From JABGQS01 sp963666505 (GTDB lineage Bacteria; Bacillota; Clostridia; Christensenellales; SZUA-584), in assembly GCA_963666505.2 (NCBI GenBank), contig CAXXXL010000002.1:186001-250000 (forward strand): a DNA stretch of 64,000 nucleotides. Direction: 5' to 3'. The notes below the pieces were generated by a model that worked only from the letters and a program-made list of their open reading frames with translations, searched no databases and had not been told where the DNA came from. This document shows, piece by piece, positions 32,451 to 41,821 of this stretch (position 1 is the first letter of the stretch; every line of letters begins with the position of its first letter). The position numbers and the translations under genes are program-made.

Positions 32451-33008
32451 TTATATCGCCGCCTTTATTATTTTTATCGGATAATACAATATCGCAGCAA
32501 CAATAACGCCGCCTGCCCACTGTATCAGGTTGAACAAAACGGTACTGAGGGCATATACCCAGCCGAAAACTATCCATTCAAACAGGAAATACCCGCTTAC
32601 CATGATAGCTCCGCATAAGATACAGACGAGAACAAATTTTAAAAAAGCTCCTTTATTCTTTTCCTCATGCACTGATTTAAGCTTAAGTTCGCTTTCTTTT
32701 TTCTTTCTAAAAAGAAACAGCGAAGCAACAAGCCCCATAAGCCCTTTTATTACAAAGGTTGCGGGAATGTACCAACCGCCCCCGTACATTATATCGGCCA
32801 GCATGCTGCCGATTGCTGCTGCGCCTGCAGCCCATGGGAATGCCAGAAGAACTCCGGAAATATAAATCACACTGTCTCCGATGTTAACATAGGCCCCCGG
32901 AGCTTTCGGTACCGGAAACTTAACGTAATAAGTACTCAAGAATATAATTGCAGTAAGCATGCTTGCTATTACAAGCGTCCTTGTTCTTTGATGTTTGTTG
33001 TTGGCCAT
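32451..33008 (-). CDS. ECF transporter S component (substrate-binding membrane subunit)
   Basis: 185 residues from an ATG at 33008 with AGGAGG six bases upstream. About six helices. The region YVNIGDSVIYISGVLLAFPWAAGAAAIG, followed by LADIMYGG and PATFVIKGLMGL, is typical of energy-coupling-factor S subunits of the riboflavin-type/PF07155 group, which capture a vitamin-like substrate for a shared EcfA-EcfT module encoded elsewhere. The true ligand is unknown; no riboswitch was seen in the leader. It is the first gene of the transcript running into the MBL hydrolase, comEC and holA. Confidence 0.8.
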   Translation of the reverse strand: MANNKHQRTRTLVIASMLTAIIFLSTYYVKFPVPKAPGAYVNIGDSVIYISGVLLAFPWAAGAAAIGSMLADIMYGGGWYIPATFVIKGLMGLVASLFLFRKKKESELKLKSVHEEKNKGAFLKFVLVCILCGAIMVSGYFLFEWIVFGWVYALSTVLFNLIQWAGGVIVAAILYYPIKIIKAAI

Positions 33009-33033
33009 ATTCACCCTCCTTCAATATTTTTAT

Positions 33034-33062
33034 ATTGTAGTGCATTTATCAAAAGAGTGCAA
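33034..33062 (-). promoter_or_regulatory. SigA promoter of the S component-comEC-holA operon
   Basis: On the minus strand, TTGCAC (33057-33062), 17 bases, then TACAAT (33034-33039), about 26 bases before the start codon. Confidence 0.7.
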
Positions 33063-33226
33063 CACACATTTGCTGACATTCGCTTGTTTTCTCTCGCTCC
33101 TTCGCTTTACGTATATCAACAAGGTCGCATCTGCGCAGTCTACCCAGTAATACTAATTCACGCGCCATGTTTTGCCGGCCTTAGTTTTTTTCTCTCGAAT
33201 AACAGTGATAGTTCAGACCGACAGTT

Positions 33227-34792
33227 CTATTCTTTTATGATATCGTAGTTTTTAAGGAAAGGATCGGCAATGCATAGCGTGCCCGAAAGCTCGTCTGCCT
33301 GCTCTCCTTCTATAAGGAACTGGACTTTATTTATCCCGTCCATTGATGTAAGCGTGTTTACAATAGAGTATACTAGCAGCATTTCGTTCTTTGCCGAAAG
33401 TCCGATGCTTGCCTCTTTAAAGTTCTGAGACAGGTTTACATAGACGGTATCATTATACGTCTGTACAGAAAGTATATCCTCATCTGTAATTCCTGTTGTT
33501 CTTACAGGCCATGCGCTTTCCGTATCAGAGCTGAGCGGACCGCGCAGTATTTCAAGTACCCGCTGTTTTGCGCTCCATGTGCTCGCCTGCTCCATGCTGC
33601 GCTGGACTACAAGAAGAAGGTCAGAGTTCTTGTCCATGAAATATATCGGTGCACTGCTGCCAATGAATCCATAGTAGTCCGCCCTCTGCATACCGTTAGT
33701 CAGTCTGTAAGAGCTGTCATAGTCCGTAATCGGCTGCCCCAGAACGGCTATATCTATGCTGGTAATTCCCGGCAAAAAGCCTGTGAGCGTATAAGCCAGA
33801 GATGCATATGAAGCAGCATACCCTTCGTCTTCAAAATCGTCTACAGAAGGCAGTTTGTTAAGACTGAGAGTTATCCTGTCATCAGCAATGACTGGCGGTG
33901 ATAACAGCTCGAGACCAGAGGGCAGCAGACTCCTCATTGTCGTAGTGTCCGTCGGCCCTGTTATAAGCTCTCTTAAAATAATTTCAGCATAGTTTTCTTC
34001 GGTGTATGTAATGCTGCGCACCTCCGGCAGTATAAAACCTCCATCGTATGATACAAAATACAGAACAGTCTGAATCTGCGTCGTTTTGCTTGCCTGCGTC
34101 AGCGTTTCATCTATGCCTGCAGCGTCTGTCTGCCCGTCTGCAGTGGCCTTCTCCTGACCCGCAGTCTGCAAAGGCTGGCCTTCCGTCTGCTCGACTCCGG
34201 GTGTTGTCTGCGGCTCTATTGCGCCGATATACTTTGCCGACGTCTGGCTGTACGCTTCCTGTATACTTCCGGTGTGTTTCTCAAGCGGCGCACTGTTGGC
34301 TCCTGAAAAACCGGTGTATACGCCATTATAGAATATGCATACATACTTTGCCCCGAGTATGTCTGTAACAGTATTGGTGACCGCCAGCTCGAGCGTATAC
34401 TTCGAAAGCGGCTCTAAGTCTTCGCCTGTATATTTAAGATATACATTGGCGACACTGCCGGTGAATTCTATGAAGTCAAGCTCCATGCCTTCCGGTGCAA
34501 CGGCAACAAAACCACTGCCCTCCGCAGGCCCTTCAAGCAACGCTTCCACCGCCGCTCTTGCAGGGTTTTCATCCTGCCCTATAACAAGATTCCTTATCTC
34601 TGCCGAGAGCGTATCGCTGGTTTTGTTATAGAAATATACAGCGCCCTTCTGCACTCTATAGGGCTGCTCATCTGACGGCATATCAATTACGCTCACGGGA
34701 ACGGGTTCCCCTGTTTCGCCGGTCTGCCTTATTACGCTGCATCCTGCCAAAAGCAGGCATACAGCAAACATGAAGAAAATCGTCCGTTTCAT
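33227..34792 (-). CDS. Lipoprotein with three GerMN-type domains
   Basis: 521 residues. The signal peptide ends in the lipobox LLAGC (Cys18), so it is predicted to be anchored outside the membrane. Three GerMN-like modules can be read: about 50-170 (VEALLEGPAEG...YLKYTGEDLEPLSKY), about 245-360 (LRELITGPTDTTT...ITLSLNKLPS) and about 385-521 (LEILRGPLSSD...VYVNLSQNF). A Gln/Thr-rich linker separates the first two. GerMN is found in the spore germination protein GerM and in actinobacterial LpqB. The gene is last in an operon with a response regulator, histidine kinase and a second GerMN lipoprotein. Confidence 0.8.
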   Translation of the reverse strand: MKRTIFFMFAVCLLLAGCSVIRQTGETGEPVPVSVIDMPSDEQPYRVQKGAVYFYNKTSDTLSAEIRNLVIGQDENPARAAVEALLEGPAEGSGFVAVAPEGMELDFIEFTGSVANVYLKYTGEDLEPLSKYTLELAVTNTVTDILGAKYVCIFYNGVYTGFSGANSAPLEKHTGSIQEAYSQTSAKYIGAIEPQTTPGVEQTEGQPLQTAGQEKATADGQTDAAGIDETLTQASKTTQIQTVLYFVSYDGGFILPEVRSITYTEENYAEIILRELITGPTDTTTMRSLLPSGLELLSPPVIADDRITLSLNKLPSVDDFEDEGYAASYASLAYTLTGFLPGITSIDIAVLGQPITDYDSSYRLTNGMQRADYYGFIGSSAPIYFMDKNSDLLLVVQRSMEQASTWSAKQRVLEILRGPLSSDTESAWPVRTTGITDEDILSVQTYNDTVYVNLSQNFKEASIGLSAKNEMLLVYSIVNTLTSMDGINKVQFLIEGEQADELSGTLCIADPFLKNYDIIKE

Positions 34793-34804
34793 TGCTTCCT
34801 CAGT

Positions 34805-35749
34805 CTATACATTAATAAGAAGGTTCACAAGTGAAGAATATGTAAGCTTCCAAATGTTCTTTTCCCTTACAAGTATTATCGGGATATTGTCTTCTTCGAT
34901 AAGCGTTCCTTCACGTGTCTTCAAAGTGTAGTTAATCAACACTACCGAAGACTGTCCGTCGCTGGAAACGTTCGAGTCGATCGCCTCGAAGCTTTCGAGC
35001 ACATTCCCCTCTTCTGCAAGAGCACTGTTAAAATCGGATATCAGCGGTTTGCTTGTACCCTCCATGTCCGTTTTCGCCGTAAACGTATACAGCCGGGACC
35101 AGTCTTTATTTTTAAAAGAAGTAAGCGCCTGGATTATCGTATTCTCTGGCGTCAATATAAGCGAAGAATCCCAACCAAGCGGGTCAAGATAGTCGTTGTC
35201 ATCGCCCCATCCCGCCTGATTATGCCTTATCCTCTGGTTGATTCCGTTCTCGTTTGCCACGTATATCTGTACTCTGGAATATACGCCCATTTCAACTATG
35301 GTGTTTACGATAGAGTATATCGCAAGCTTCTTTTGCTCTTCCGCAGTCATACCGTCGATAAGCTCCTGCTCTGGCTCCGTTGTAATGAATTCTTGACTCA
35401 GCGTAACAAAGATATAATTAGCGTTCTCACCGACACCGACCAGCTCAACGCCCTGCCAAAAAAGCCCGGTAAGCTCATCTGAAACTGGGCCTTCTACAAG
35501 CGCTTTCACTACCGCTTTTTCAAGTGTATCGCTTATCGGCACATCTATCGACCTCGTTTCGCCGGCAAGAAGATCTTCACCTTGGTAGGAAAAATACAGC
35601 ATTACATCAGTTGTGTCCTTATTGGCAGCTTCTGCATTCGGGTTGATATCCGGCACGTTGCCCTCCGGCACGTCCGAGTTCTGGGTGCACCCTGTCGTAA
35701 ACGCTACTGTAATCAAAACTGCCAGCAGTAAAAACTTCAGCTTATTCAT
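34805..35749 (-). CDS. GerMN-domain lipoprotein
   Basis: 314 residues with a lipobox ending TTGC (Cys21). A GerMN domain (about 50-170) contains VKALVEGPVSDELTG and IFVTLSQEF; the remaining C-terminal part (about 200-314) resembles a small alpha-beta domain with no recognised name. Its start overlaps the histidine kinase end by 8 bases, so it is coupled to the sensor. In Actinobacteria the MtrAB sensor pair is followed by the GerMN lipoprotein LpqB, which binds the MtrB sensor; a similar job is inferred here from gene order only. Confidence 0.8.
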   Translation of the reverse strand: MNKLKFLLLAVLITVAFTTGCTQNSDVPEGNVPDINPNAEAANKDTTDVMLYFSYQGEDLLAGETRSIDVPISDTLEKAVVKALVEGPVSDELTGLFWQGVELVGVGENANYIFVTLSQEFITTEPEQELIDGMTAEEQKKLAIYSIVNTIVEMGVYSRVQIYVANENGINQRIRHNQAGWGDDNDYLDPLGWDSSLILTPENTIIQALTSFKNKDWSRLYTFTAKTDMEGTSKPLISDFNSALAEEGNVLESFEAIDSNVSSDGQSSVVLINYTLKTREGTLIEEDNIPIILVREKNIWKLTYSSLVNLLINV

Positions 35750-37199
35750 TGTATTCTCCTGTTCTCTTCAGCGGCAGATAGAGCGTGAATATGCTGCCTT
35801 TGCCTTCATCGCTTGAAACGTCGATGTTTCCGCCGTGAAGCAGAGCTATCTTCCTTGCGATGTGCAGTCCAAGGCCGCTGCCTCCTGTGTCCCTCGCTCT
35901 TGCCTTATCCACCCTATAGAACCGCTCGAACAGTTGCTCCAGGGCATCGTCGGATATGCCGCAGCCATTGTCTTTCACGACTATAGCAGCCATCTGCCCC
36001 TGCCTCTGCAGTGTGACTCGAACATAGCCGCCCTTGTCGGTATATTTGATAGCGTTCTCGACAAGATTTACTACAGCCTGCATGACCTTAATAGCATCAC
36101 ATTCTATCTCCATCTCGCTGAGCACATGGTACTCCAGTCTTATGCCCTTCTCTCTGGCTATCGGTTTGAGAGCGGAAACAGATTTGTGAACAAGCTCGCT
36201 AAGCAATATCTTGTCGATTACTAGTGCTTCTGTTTCGCTGTCCGTTTTTGCAAGTGTCAGCAGACCGGTTATTATATCGTTCAACCTGTCGATCTCAGAG
36301 TTTATATCAGTTAGGAATTCCTTATATATCTTTTCATCCACGCCGTCCTGATATAGCAGTGACTCAATCAGTATCTTCATCGAAGATAGCGGGGTTTTGA
36401 GCTCGTGTGAAGCGTTTGAAACGAACTCACTGCGCTTTCTGTCGGTGTTTTCCAGCTTTTCGCTCATAGTGTTGAACGTCTTAGCAAGCTCGCTTATCTC
36501 GTTTTTGCCTGTAACTTTTATTCTTTGAGTAAGATTACCCCTTGAAATGGATATAGCTATCTTCTTCAAATCGTTTATCGGCTTGGTTATATACCCCGAA
36601 AAGATAAGGCTGAAAAGAATAAGTACGACGGCTGCAACTACAGAGATAATTATAAGCACGCTTATAAAGTCCTGCGTGATATCAACAACATCCTGAATAT
36701 CGTCTGCAAAAAGAACCGCCCCTATGGTCTCCGATTCATAGACTATAGCCGATGTATAATACACCGCATAGAATGTTTCGCCCTCTTCGTCCGTCATCTC
36801 ATGAAAGCCGTAGGAAGTATCATCCGGCCCCAGCAGCACGTCTGAAAGCTCCCTGTGTTCCAGCCTCTGTCCGTTCAGTATAGAGAAGCTGTCCACCTGC
36901 ACTATACCGGATTTGTTGAGTACTAAAAAACGCCCACCATATTTCCGTGAGCTTTCCTGTGCAAGTTCATGCATCATCTTCGAATTGGAGCTGTTCAGAT
37001 ATGGCGCCATGCTGACTGCAACGTTGTTCGTATTCTTTAGCTGGTCACTCACACGTATTTTCACAAGATAGTCTTCTGCCAGATAGGCGACTATAAGCGT
37101 GACCGCCGCAAAAGCCAGGGCGGCCACAAAAACATAGATAAATACGAATCTCCATCGTATAGAATAGAAAATGTTATTTATCCGAGAAATAGTACCCAA
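35742..37199 (-). CDS. Sensor histidine kinase
   Basis: 485 residues. Membrane helices at about 17-40 and 179-201 enclose an extracytoplasmic sensor of about 135 residues. A HAMP domain follows (YITKPINDLKKIA), then HisKA with SNASHELKTPLSS (His265), and the HATPase with N box NLVENAIKYT, DNGCGI and GGSGLGLHI. It resembles PhoR/WalK-type kinases. The apparent TTG start at 37199 lies only one base after GGGGAG and inside the response-regulator gene, so the true N-terminus is uncertain by a few residues. The stimulus is unknown. Confidence 0.92.
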   Translation of the reverse strand: MGTISRINNIFYSIRWRFVFIYVFVAALAFAAVTLIVAYLAEDYLVKIRVSDQLKNTNNVAVSMAPYLNSSNSKMMHELAQESSRKYGGRFLVLNKSGIVQVDSFSILNGQRLEHRELSDVLLGPDDTSYGFHEMTDEEGETFYAVYYTSAIVYESETIGAVLFADDIQDVVDITQDFISVLIIISVVAAVVLILFSLIFSGYITKPINDLKKIAISISRGNLTQRIKVTGKNEISELAKTFNTMSEKLENTDRKRSEFVSNASHELKTPLSSMKILIESLLYQDGVDEKIYKEFLTDINSEIDRLNDIITGLLTLAKTDSETEALVIDKILLSELVHKSVSALKPIAREKGIRLEYHVLSEMEIECDAIKVMQAVVNLVENAIKYTDKGGYVRVTLQRQGQMAAIVVKDNGCGISDDALEQLFERFYRVDKARARDTGGSGLGLHIARKIALLHGGNIDVSSDEGKGSIFTLYLPLKRTGEYNE

Positions 37200-37863
37200 C
37201 TCCCCACTTTGTGAGTATGAATTCGGGTTTGGCCGGGTTGCTCTCTATCTTCTCACGAAGCCGGCGTATATGAACGTCCACCGTTCTCAAGTCTCCGAGA
37301 TACTCATATTTCCATATAAGCTCAAGCAGCTTTTCTCTGTCATAAACTTTGCCTTTGTTAGTTATGAAAAGCTGAAGAAGGTCAAATTCCTTCGCTGTCA
37401 GGCTGATGTCTTTACCGTCTATCTCGACGCTCCTGTTTTCGAGGTTGACTACCATGTTCTTTGCGGTCAGGGTCTGGGGCTCTTTTGCCTTTTCACTGCC
37501 CTGTGCACGGCGGAATATAGTCTTTATCCTGGCCTTTAGCTCAAGCATATTAAACGGCTTTGTCATATAGTCGTCGGCTCCGAACTCCAGGCCCATTATT
37601 TTATCCATATCATCGTCTTTTGCTGTAAGCATTATAATGGGAACGTTGGATATGCTTCTTATCCTCTGGCATACTTCCATTCCGTCTACTCCGGGAAGCA
37701 TGAGGTCAAGAAGTATGAGATCATACTTGTCCGGCGCAAACATATCCAGGGCCTGCTGACCGTCAAGCGCTTCATCGACTATATATCCGTCCTGCTGCTC
37801 TAAATTAAATCTTAATCCCTTTATAAGGCTCGGCTCATCATCAACGATAAGTATTCTCTTCAT
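37174..37863 (-). CDS. OmpR/PhoB-family response regulator
   Basis: 229 residues from ATG 37863 with GGGAG eight bases upstream; in-frame starts further upstream are less likely. The receiver domain has acidic pocket VDDE (8-11), phospho-acceptor Asp53 in LLDLMLPG, and Lys102 in TKPF. The C-terminal winged helix ends with DVHIRRLREKIE and GVGYYF. The partner kinase gene overlaps it by 26 bases. First gene of the operon with the two GerMN lipoproteins. Confidence 0.94.
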   Translation of the reverse strand: MKRILIVDDEPSLIKGLRFNLEQQDGYIVDEALDGQQALDMFAPDKYDLILLDLMLPGVDGMEVCQRIRSISNVPIIMLTAKDDDMDKIMGLEFGADDYMTKPFNMLELKARIKTIFRRAQGSEKAKEPQTLTAKNMVVNLENRSVEIDGKDISLTAKEFDLLQLFITNKGKVYDREKLLELIWKYEYLGDLRTVDVHIRRLREKIESNPAKPEFILTKWGVGYYFSDK

Positions 37864-37963
37864 AATCATTTCTCCCATTCTATTTGGACTTTATTATATC
37901 ACAGTTGTTTGAATAAGAAAATAGCATAAGAAAAAGCATTTTCCAGCTATACGATCATTCCTT

Positions 37964-39799
37964 TTATCTTTGCTTTTTATTTTTTTGTTTGCCTGAACCT
38001 TTCCTCATATCTTCCGGCACAAGGCACTGCGGCCCTCTTCCTATAAGGTCCTTTCTGCCCGCTTTTTCAAGCGCCCGCCTTATGATAGGCCAGTTTCTTT
38101 TGTTGTTGAACTGCAAAAGCGCCCTTTGCATAGCTTTTTCTTCCACCGTTACAGCTACGTATACGGCCTTGCCGTCAAGAGGGTTGGTTCCGGTGTAATA
38201 CATGCTTGTCGAAATCGTACCCGGCGTCGGGTAAAAATCCTGAACCTGCTCTGGTATAAACCGTTGTTTTTTAAGCGCTAAAGCAAGCTCAATAGCGTCT
38301 TCAAGAGTGCTCCCAGGATGAGACGAAATGTAGTACGGCAGTATATACTGTTTCTTGCCTATGTTATTAGAAGCAGCGGCAAATCTCTGCGCAAAGCGCT
38401 CATACACTTTATAACCAGGTTTATTCATGAGCGCAAGGACATCCGGGCAGACGTGTTCGGGCGCCACTTTCAGCTGCCCTGAAACATGTTTCTTTACCAG
38501 CCTGTTGAAAAAGTGTTTGTCTTTGTCCGCCATTATATAATCATAGCGCAGACCGGAGCGAATAAAAACACGCTTTACCCCCTGCACTCTTTCTACGCCC
38601 TCCAGCACTTCTGTTATTCCCTTATGACTGACTCGAAGGTTGTTGCATATATGCGGTGTCATGCAGTTCTTTGTACAGCTCTGTGAGTTTCTTGCAGTGC
38701 ATACAGCGTCATAAAAGTTTGCGGTCGAGCCGCCTACGTCGGATATATTGCCTTTGAATCCGTCCATGGCAGCCAGCCTTTTTGCTTCCTCAACAATCGA
38801 TTTTTTTGAGCGTTTCTGTATCTTCTTCCCCTGATGAGCGGATATAGAACAGAACGAGCACATACCGGGGCAGCCACGCATCGTCGTGATGCCAAACTGC
38901 ACCTCAAACAGTGCCGGTACCGGTTCTTTATACATCGGATGCTGCTGCCTTGTGAACGGCATCTCGTATATTTCATCCATCTGAGGTGTCGTAAGTGGCT
39001 TTGACGGCGCAAGCTGTACAAGAAACCTGTCACCGTGCTGCTGAACCAATGTCTTCCCCGCCTGCACAGAATTTTGATATATCAGCTTGAAAGCAATTTC
39101 AAATTCCTTTTTGCTTTCAAACACCTCTTCAAAAGACGGCAGCATTATGTGATTCCCTACCTCGTCAATGTTCTTTTTCATTATGCAAGTGCCGCGAACA
39201 TCATTGATCTGCGATATGTCTTCACCGGCTGCAAGCCTTGCGCATATCTCACGCAGAGGGTTCTCACCCATGCCGTACACCAGCATATCCGCCTTGCTGT
39301 CCACAAGATAAGAGCGCCTTATTTTATCTTCATTATAATCATAGTGCGCAAATCTGCGGTTAGAGGCCTCTACTCCGCCGATTATCACCGGAGTGTCTTT
39401 GTGTGCCTGCTTCAGTCTTGCTGTATATGCTATGCTAGGCCTCGGCGGTCTTTTGCCCATCTTTCCGCCGGGAGAATAAGCATCTTCGCTGCGCCTCTTT
39501 TTGGCCGCAGTATACATGTTCACCATTCCGTCCATGTTCCCGCCGCTCACTAAAAAAGCGTATTTCGGCGTTCCCAGCCTGTTAAAGTCATCAGAAGCCG
39601 TCCAGTCGGGCTGGGCTATTATGCCAACGCTGAAACCAAGGCTTTCTACAAACCTGCCTATTATAGCTGCAGCAAAAGACGGATGGTCAACATACGCATC
39701 CGGCGTTACGACTATAAAGTCGAGCTGGTCGATATTTTCTTTTTTCATGTCCGCTCTGGACACGGGAAGAAATCTATTGTTCACAGTTAAAGTATACAT
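37964..39799 (-). CDS. YgiQ-family radical SAM protein
   Basis: 611 residues. The N-terminal region FLPVSRADM...FIVVTPDAYVDHPSFA and the TAAKKRRSEDAYSPGG stretch are typical of YgiQ (UPF0313). The radical SAM cluster motif is RGCPGMCSFCSI (CxxxCxxC, near residue 310). A Lys/Arg-rich tail (GSGKQKNKKQR) is present. The reaction is not known for the family; B12 or metal dependence cannot be judged. It lies alone between rnpB and the response regulator gene. Confidence 0.9.
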   Translation of the reverse strand: MYTLTVNNRFLPVSRADMKKENIDQLDFIVVTPDAYVDHPSFAAAIIGRFVESLGFSVGIIAQPDWTASDDFNRLGTPKYAFLVSGGNMDGMVNMYTAAKKRRSEDAYSPGGKMGKRPPRPSIAYTARLKQAHKDTPVIIGGVEASNRRFAHYDYNEDKIRRSYLVDSKADMLVYGMGENPLREICARLAAGEDISQINDVRGTCIMKKNIDEVGNHIMLPSFEEVFESKKEFEIAFKLIYQNSVQAGKTLVQQHGDRFLVQLAPSKPLTTPQMDEIYEMPFTRQQHPMYKEPVPALFEVQFGITTMRGCPGMCSFCSISAHQGKKIQKRSKKSIVEEAKRLAAMDGFKGNISDVGGSTANFYDAVCTARNSQSCTKNCMTPHICNNLRVSHKGITEVLEGVERVQGVKRVFIRSGLRYDYIMADKDKHFFNRLVKKHVSGQLKVAPEHVCPDVLALMNKPGYKVYERFAQRFAAASNNIGKKQYILPYYISSHPGSTLEDAIELALALKKQRFIPEQVQDFYPTPGTISTSMYYTGTNPLDGKAVYVAVTVEEKAMQRALLQFNNKRNWPIIRRALEKAGRKDLIGRGPQCLVPEDMRKGSGKQKNKKQR

Positions 39800-39848
39800 G
39801 CAGCCAAAGCTCTCAACAAGCTATATTTGCATCCGCTTCCTTTCATGT

Positions 39849-39882
39849 AAAATATAAAAGAAGCTGTGTAAAGCTCCTTTTT
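39849..39882 (-). terminator. Intrinsic terminator downstream of rnpB
   Basis: On the minus strand AAAAGGAGCT and AGCTTCTTTT form a 10-bp stem with one G-T pair and a six-base loop, followed by an AT-rich tail. Confidence 0.75.
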
Positions 39883-39910
39883 GCTGCATCTTTGCAAACT
39901 TATGATAAAG

Positions 39911-40260
39911 GTTTTGAGACAGGCCTGTAAGCCGAGTTCTGTCTGGAACGGCCATCTATCTAGGCCTGCAGTTACCTGCAGACTCATGCGATTACATGGG
40001 GCACGACGGGCAGTCGTAAAAGCGCCCACTATCAATCTTGCACCGGACGGGGTTTACAGAGCAGCCAAGTCGCCAAGGCTGCTGGTGAGCTCTTACCTCA
40101 CCATTTCACCCTTACCCAAAAAGCAAAGCTTTTAGGGCGGTATCTTTCTGTTGCACTTTCCTTAGAGTCGCCTCCACCGGGTGTTACCCGGCGCCCTGCC
40201 CTGCGGAGCTCGGACTTTCCTCCCGATATAAATACCGGGCGACCGTTCAGCCTGCTCAAA
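39911..40260 (-). ncRNA. rnpB: RNase P RNA
   Basis: The catalytic RNA of RNase P, which removes tRNA 5' leaders. On the minus strand the universally conserved core elements are readable: GAGGAAAGTCCGAGCTC near the 5' end, GGTAAGGGTGAAATGGTG in the middle, and AGACAGAACTCGGCTTACAG near the 3' end. The ends GAGCAGGC and GCCTGTCTC pair as helix P1, setting boundaries to within a few bases. It lies 26 bases after the zinc-ribbon gene; a terminator follows. Confidence 0.96.
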
Positions 40261-40286
40261 ATCTATGATCCATTTTTAATTTTGTT

Positions 40287-41012
40287 TTATTTAAGGTAGA
40301 GTATCCGGCCGCAGTTCTCGCACTCAACTACTGCGCCGCCTTTCTTTATCTTTGCAAGTGCACTGCTCGGCAAGTCCATGTTGCATCCCATACACCTTCC
40401 GTCAGAAAGCAGCGCAACAGGCATCGGCCTGTTCTTCTTAATACGGTTGTACTTCTTAAGAAGTTCTGGATCGACCTTCTTTGCAGCGGCTTCAGCCTGT
40501 TTTTTTAACTTGTCAAGTTCTCCCGCACCTGCGTGAAGCTCTTCCTCATGCTTCTTCTTTAAAAGCGCAAAGTCTTTCTGCACTTTGCTGACATGAGAGA
40601 GTATCTCTTTGAGCTTCTTCTCCGTCTCATCCGCCTTCTTTTCTATGCTGACGGCACGGCGCTTCTGCTTCACGATGTTCTCGTAAGTCGTCTCATACTC
40701 ACCAACAAGGCCTTTGACAACATTGATATCAAGCTCTTCCGGAGAAACCTTCTCATACTCATTGATATCCTTGTGCTTCTGCCCCAGCATTTTTTTGATC
40801 TGCTCATGCTGCGCATTTATCTCAGACAGGCTGTTCTGCTCTACCATGGCCTTTTTCTCCATATCTTTAAGAGCGCTCTGCTGTTTTTTAAGATAATTCT
40901 GCAGCTTTACAAGCTGCTTCCTCGTCTCTGTATTCTTAAGTTTTTTCTCATACGCTTCCAGCTTAGCATCGCTTTGCATGTATTCGTATAACAGCTCCAG
41001 TTTATCCAACAA
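40287..41012 (-). CDS. Coiled-coil protein with C4 zinc ribbon (DUF164-type)
   Basis: 241 residues; TTG start after AAAGGA. Residues about 1-185 are almost entirely charged helix with heptad spacing, a long coiled coil. The C-terminus holds a zinc ribbon: GRCMGCNMDLP and VECENCGRILYLK supply four cysteines. The family is widespread near nif3-like and trmK genes in Firmicutes; binding to nucleic acid is suspected but not shown. It follows the Nif3-like gene by 20 bases. Confidence 0.85.
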   Translation of the reverse strand: MLDKLELLYEYMQSDAKLEAYEKKLKNTETRKQLVKLQNYLKKQQSALKDMEKKAMVEQNSLSEINAQHEQIKKMLGQKHKDINEYEKVSPEELDINVVKGLVGEYETTYENIVKQKRRAVSIEKKADETEKKLKEILSHVSKVQKDFALLKKKHEEELHAGAGELDKLKKQAEAAAKKVDPELLKKYNRIKKNRPMPVALLSDGRCMGCNMDLPSSALAKIKKGGAVVECENCGRILYLK

Positions 41013-41032
41013 AAAAATCCTTTCTGCACCGC

Positions 41033-41821
41033 TTACACAACGCTGTATGGTGCACCTGATTGATCACTTGATTTTAAGCCCAAGTGTAATTGTACCTCAT
41101 CTATCCCTAATTGTAAACCGCTAAGTAGAACCTTGCTGAAAAGCTTTTCGGTAGTGTAGTGCCCCGCTTCAACGATAAGTATACCAAGGCCTTTTGCCTC
41201 AAGATGGTGGCTGTGCTTTGCTTCACCGGTTATAAGCGCCTGCGCGCCGTGTTTTTTTGCCGCTGCTGCAAAATCTCCGCCGCTGCCGCCTATAACACCT
41301 ACCATTTCTATGCCGCCTGGGTCAACGTCCGTTAAAATGACATGGCTGCATGAAAGCGTTTCTTTGACTCTGCCGGCAAGTTCCGAGACGCTGAGGCGCT
41401 TTTCCAGCCTTCCTATCCTCAGCAGTCCTTCGCCCGCACCTTCGATCGTCTCTATATCGGCGAGCCCCAGCTCTTGCGCAAGCACGTCGTTGAGCCCGCC
41501 CGGTGTTCTGTCAAAGGAAGTGTGTGCACAGTACAGCGATATACCGTTTTTTATAAGCTGCATAACTATAGAATCCGTATACTCGTCGATATCAACAGAC
41601 TTCATTGCAGAAAATATAAGCGGATGGTGCGAAAGTATCATGTCACAGTCGTTCTCAATTGCTTCGGCGACTGTCTGCGGTGTTACATCAAGCGTAATAA
41701 GAATGTTGTTTACTCTCTCAGAACACTTTATCTGAAGGCCGCTGTTGTCCCACTCATATGCTTGTTGCAGAGGCGCTATGCTCTCTATGATGCTTACAAC
41801 TTCCTTTATTGCCGCAGACAT
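41033..41821 (-). CDS. Nif3-like dinuclear metal-center protein (YqfO family)
   Basis: 262 residues. Metal-binding landmarks are LSHHPLIF (about residue 65), CAHTSFDR (about 97) and the C-terminal VEAGHYTTE (about 217), which place two metals in a hexameric toroid in known structures. This is the short form without the inserted PII-like domain of longer YqfO proteins. The biochemical role is unsettled (GTP cyclohydrolase I type 2 annotation is doubtful). It overlaps trmK by 16 bases. Confidence 0.9.
   Translation of the reverse strand: MSAAIKEVVSIIESIAPLQQAYEWDNSGLQIKCSERVNNILITLDVTPQTVAEAIENDCDMILSHHPLIFSAMKSVDIDEYTDSIVMQLIKNGISLYCAHTSFDRTPGGLNDVLAQELGLADIETIEGAGEGLLRIGRLEKRLSVSELAGRVKETLSCSHVILTDVDPGGIEMVGVIGGSGGDFAAAAKKHGAQALITGEAKHSHHLEAKGLGILIVEAGHYTTEKLFSKVLLSGLQLGIDEVQLHLGLKSSDQSGAPYSVV

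Noticed and set aside
33049..33168. A 39-residue frame with ATG on the minus strand upstream of the ECF S component
   Set aside because: No ribosome binding site and no recognisable similarity; the S-component promoter overlaps its end.
39035..39553. A 172-codon plus-strand frame opposite the YgiQ-type gene
   Set aside because: Entirely antisense to a conserved radical SAM gene, with no recognisable domain or ribosome site.
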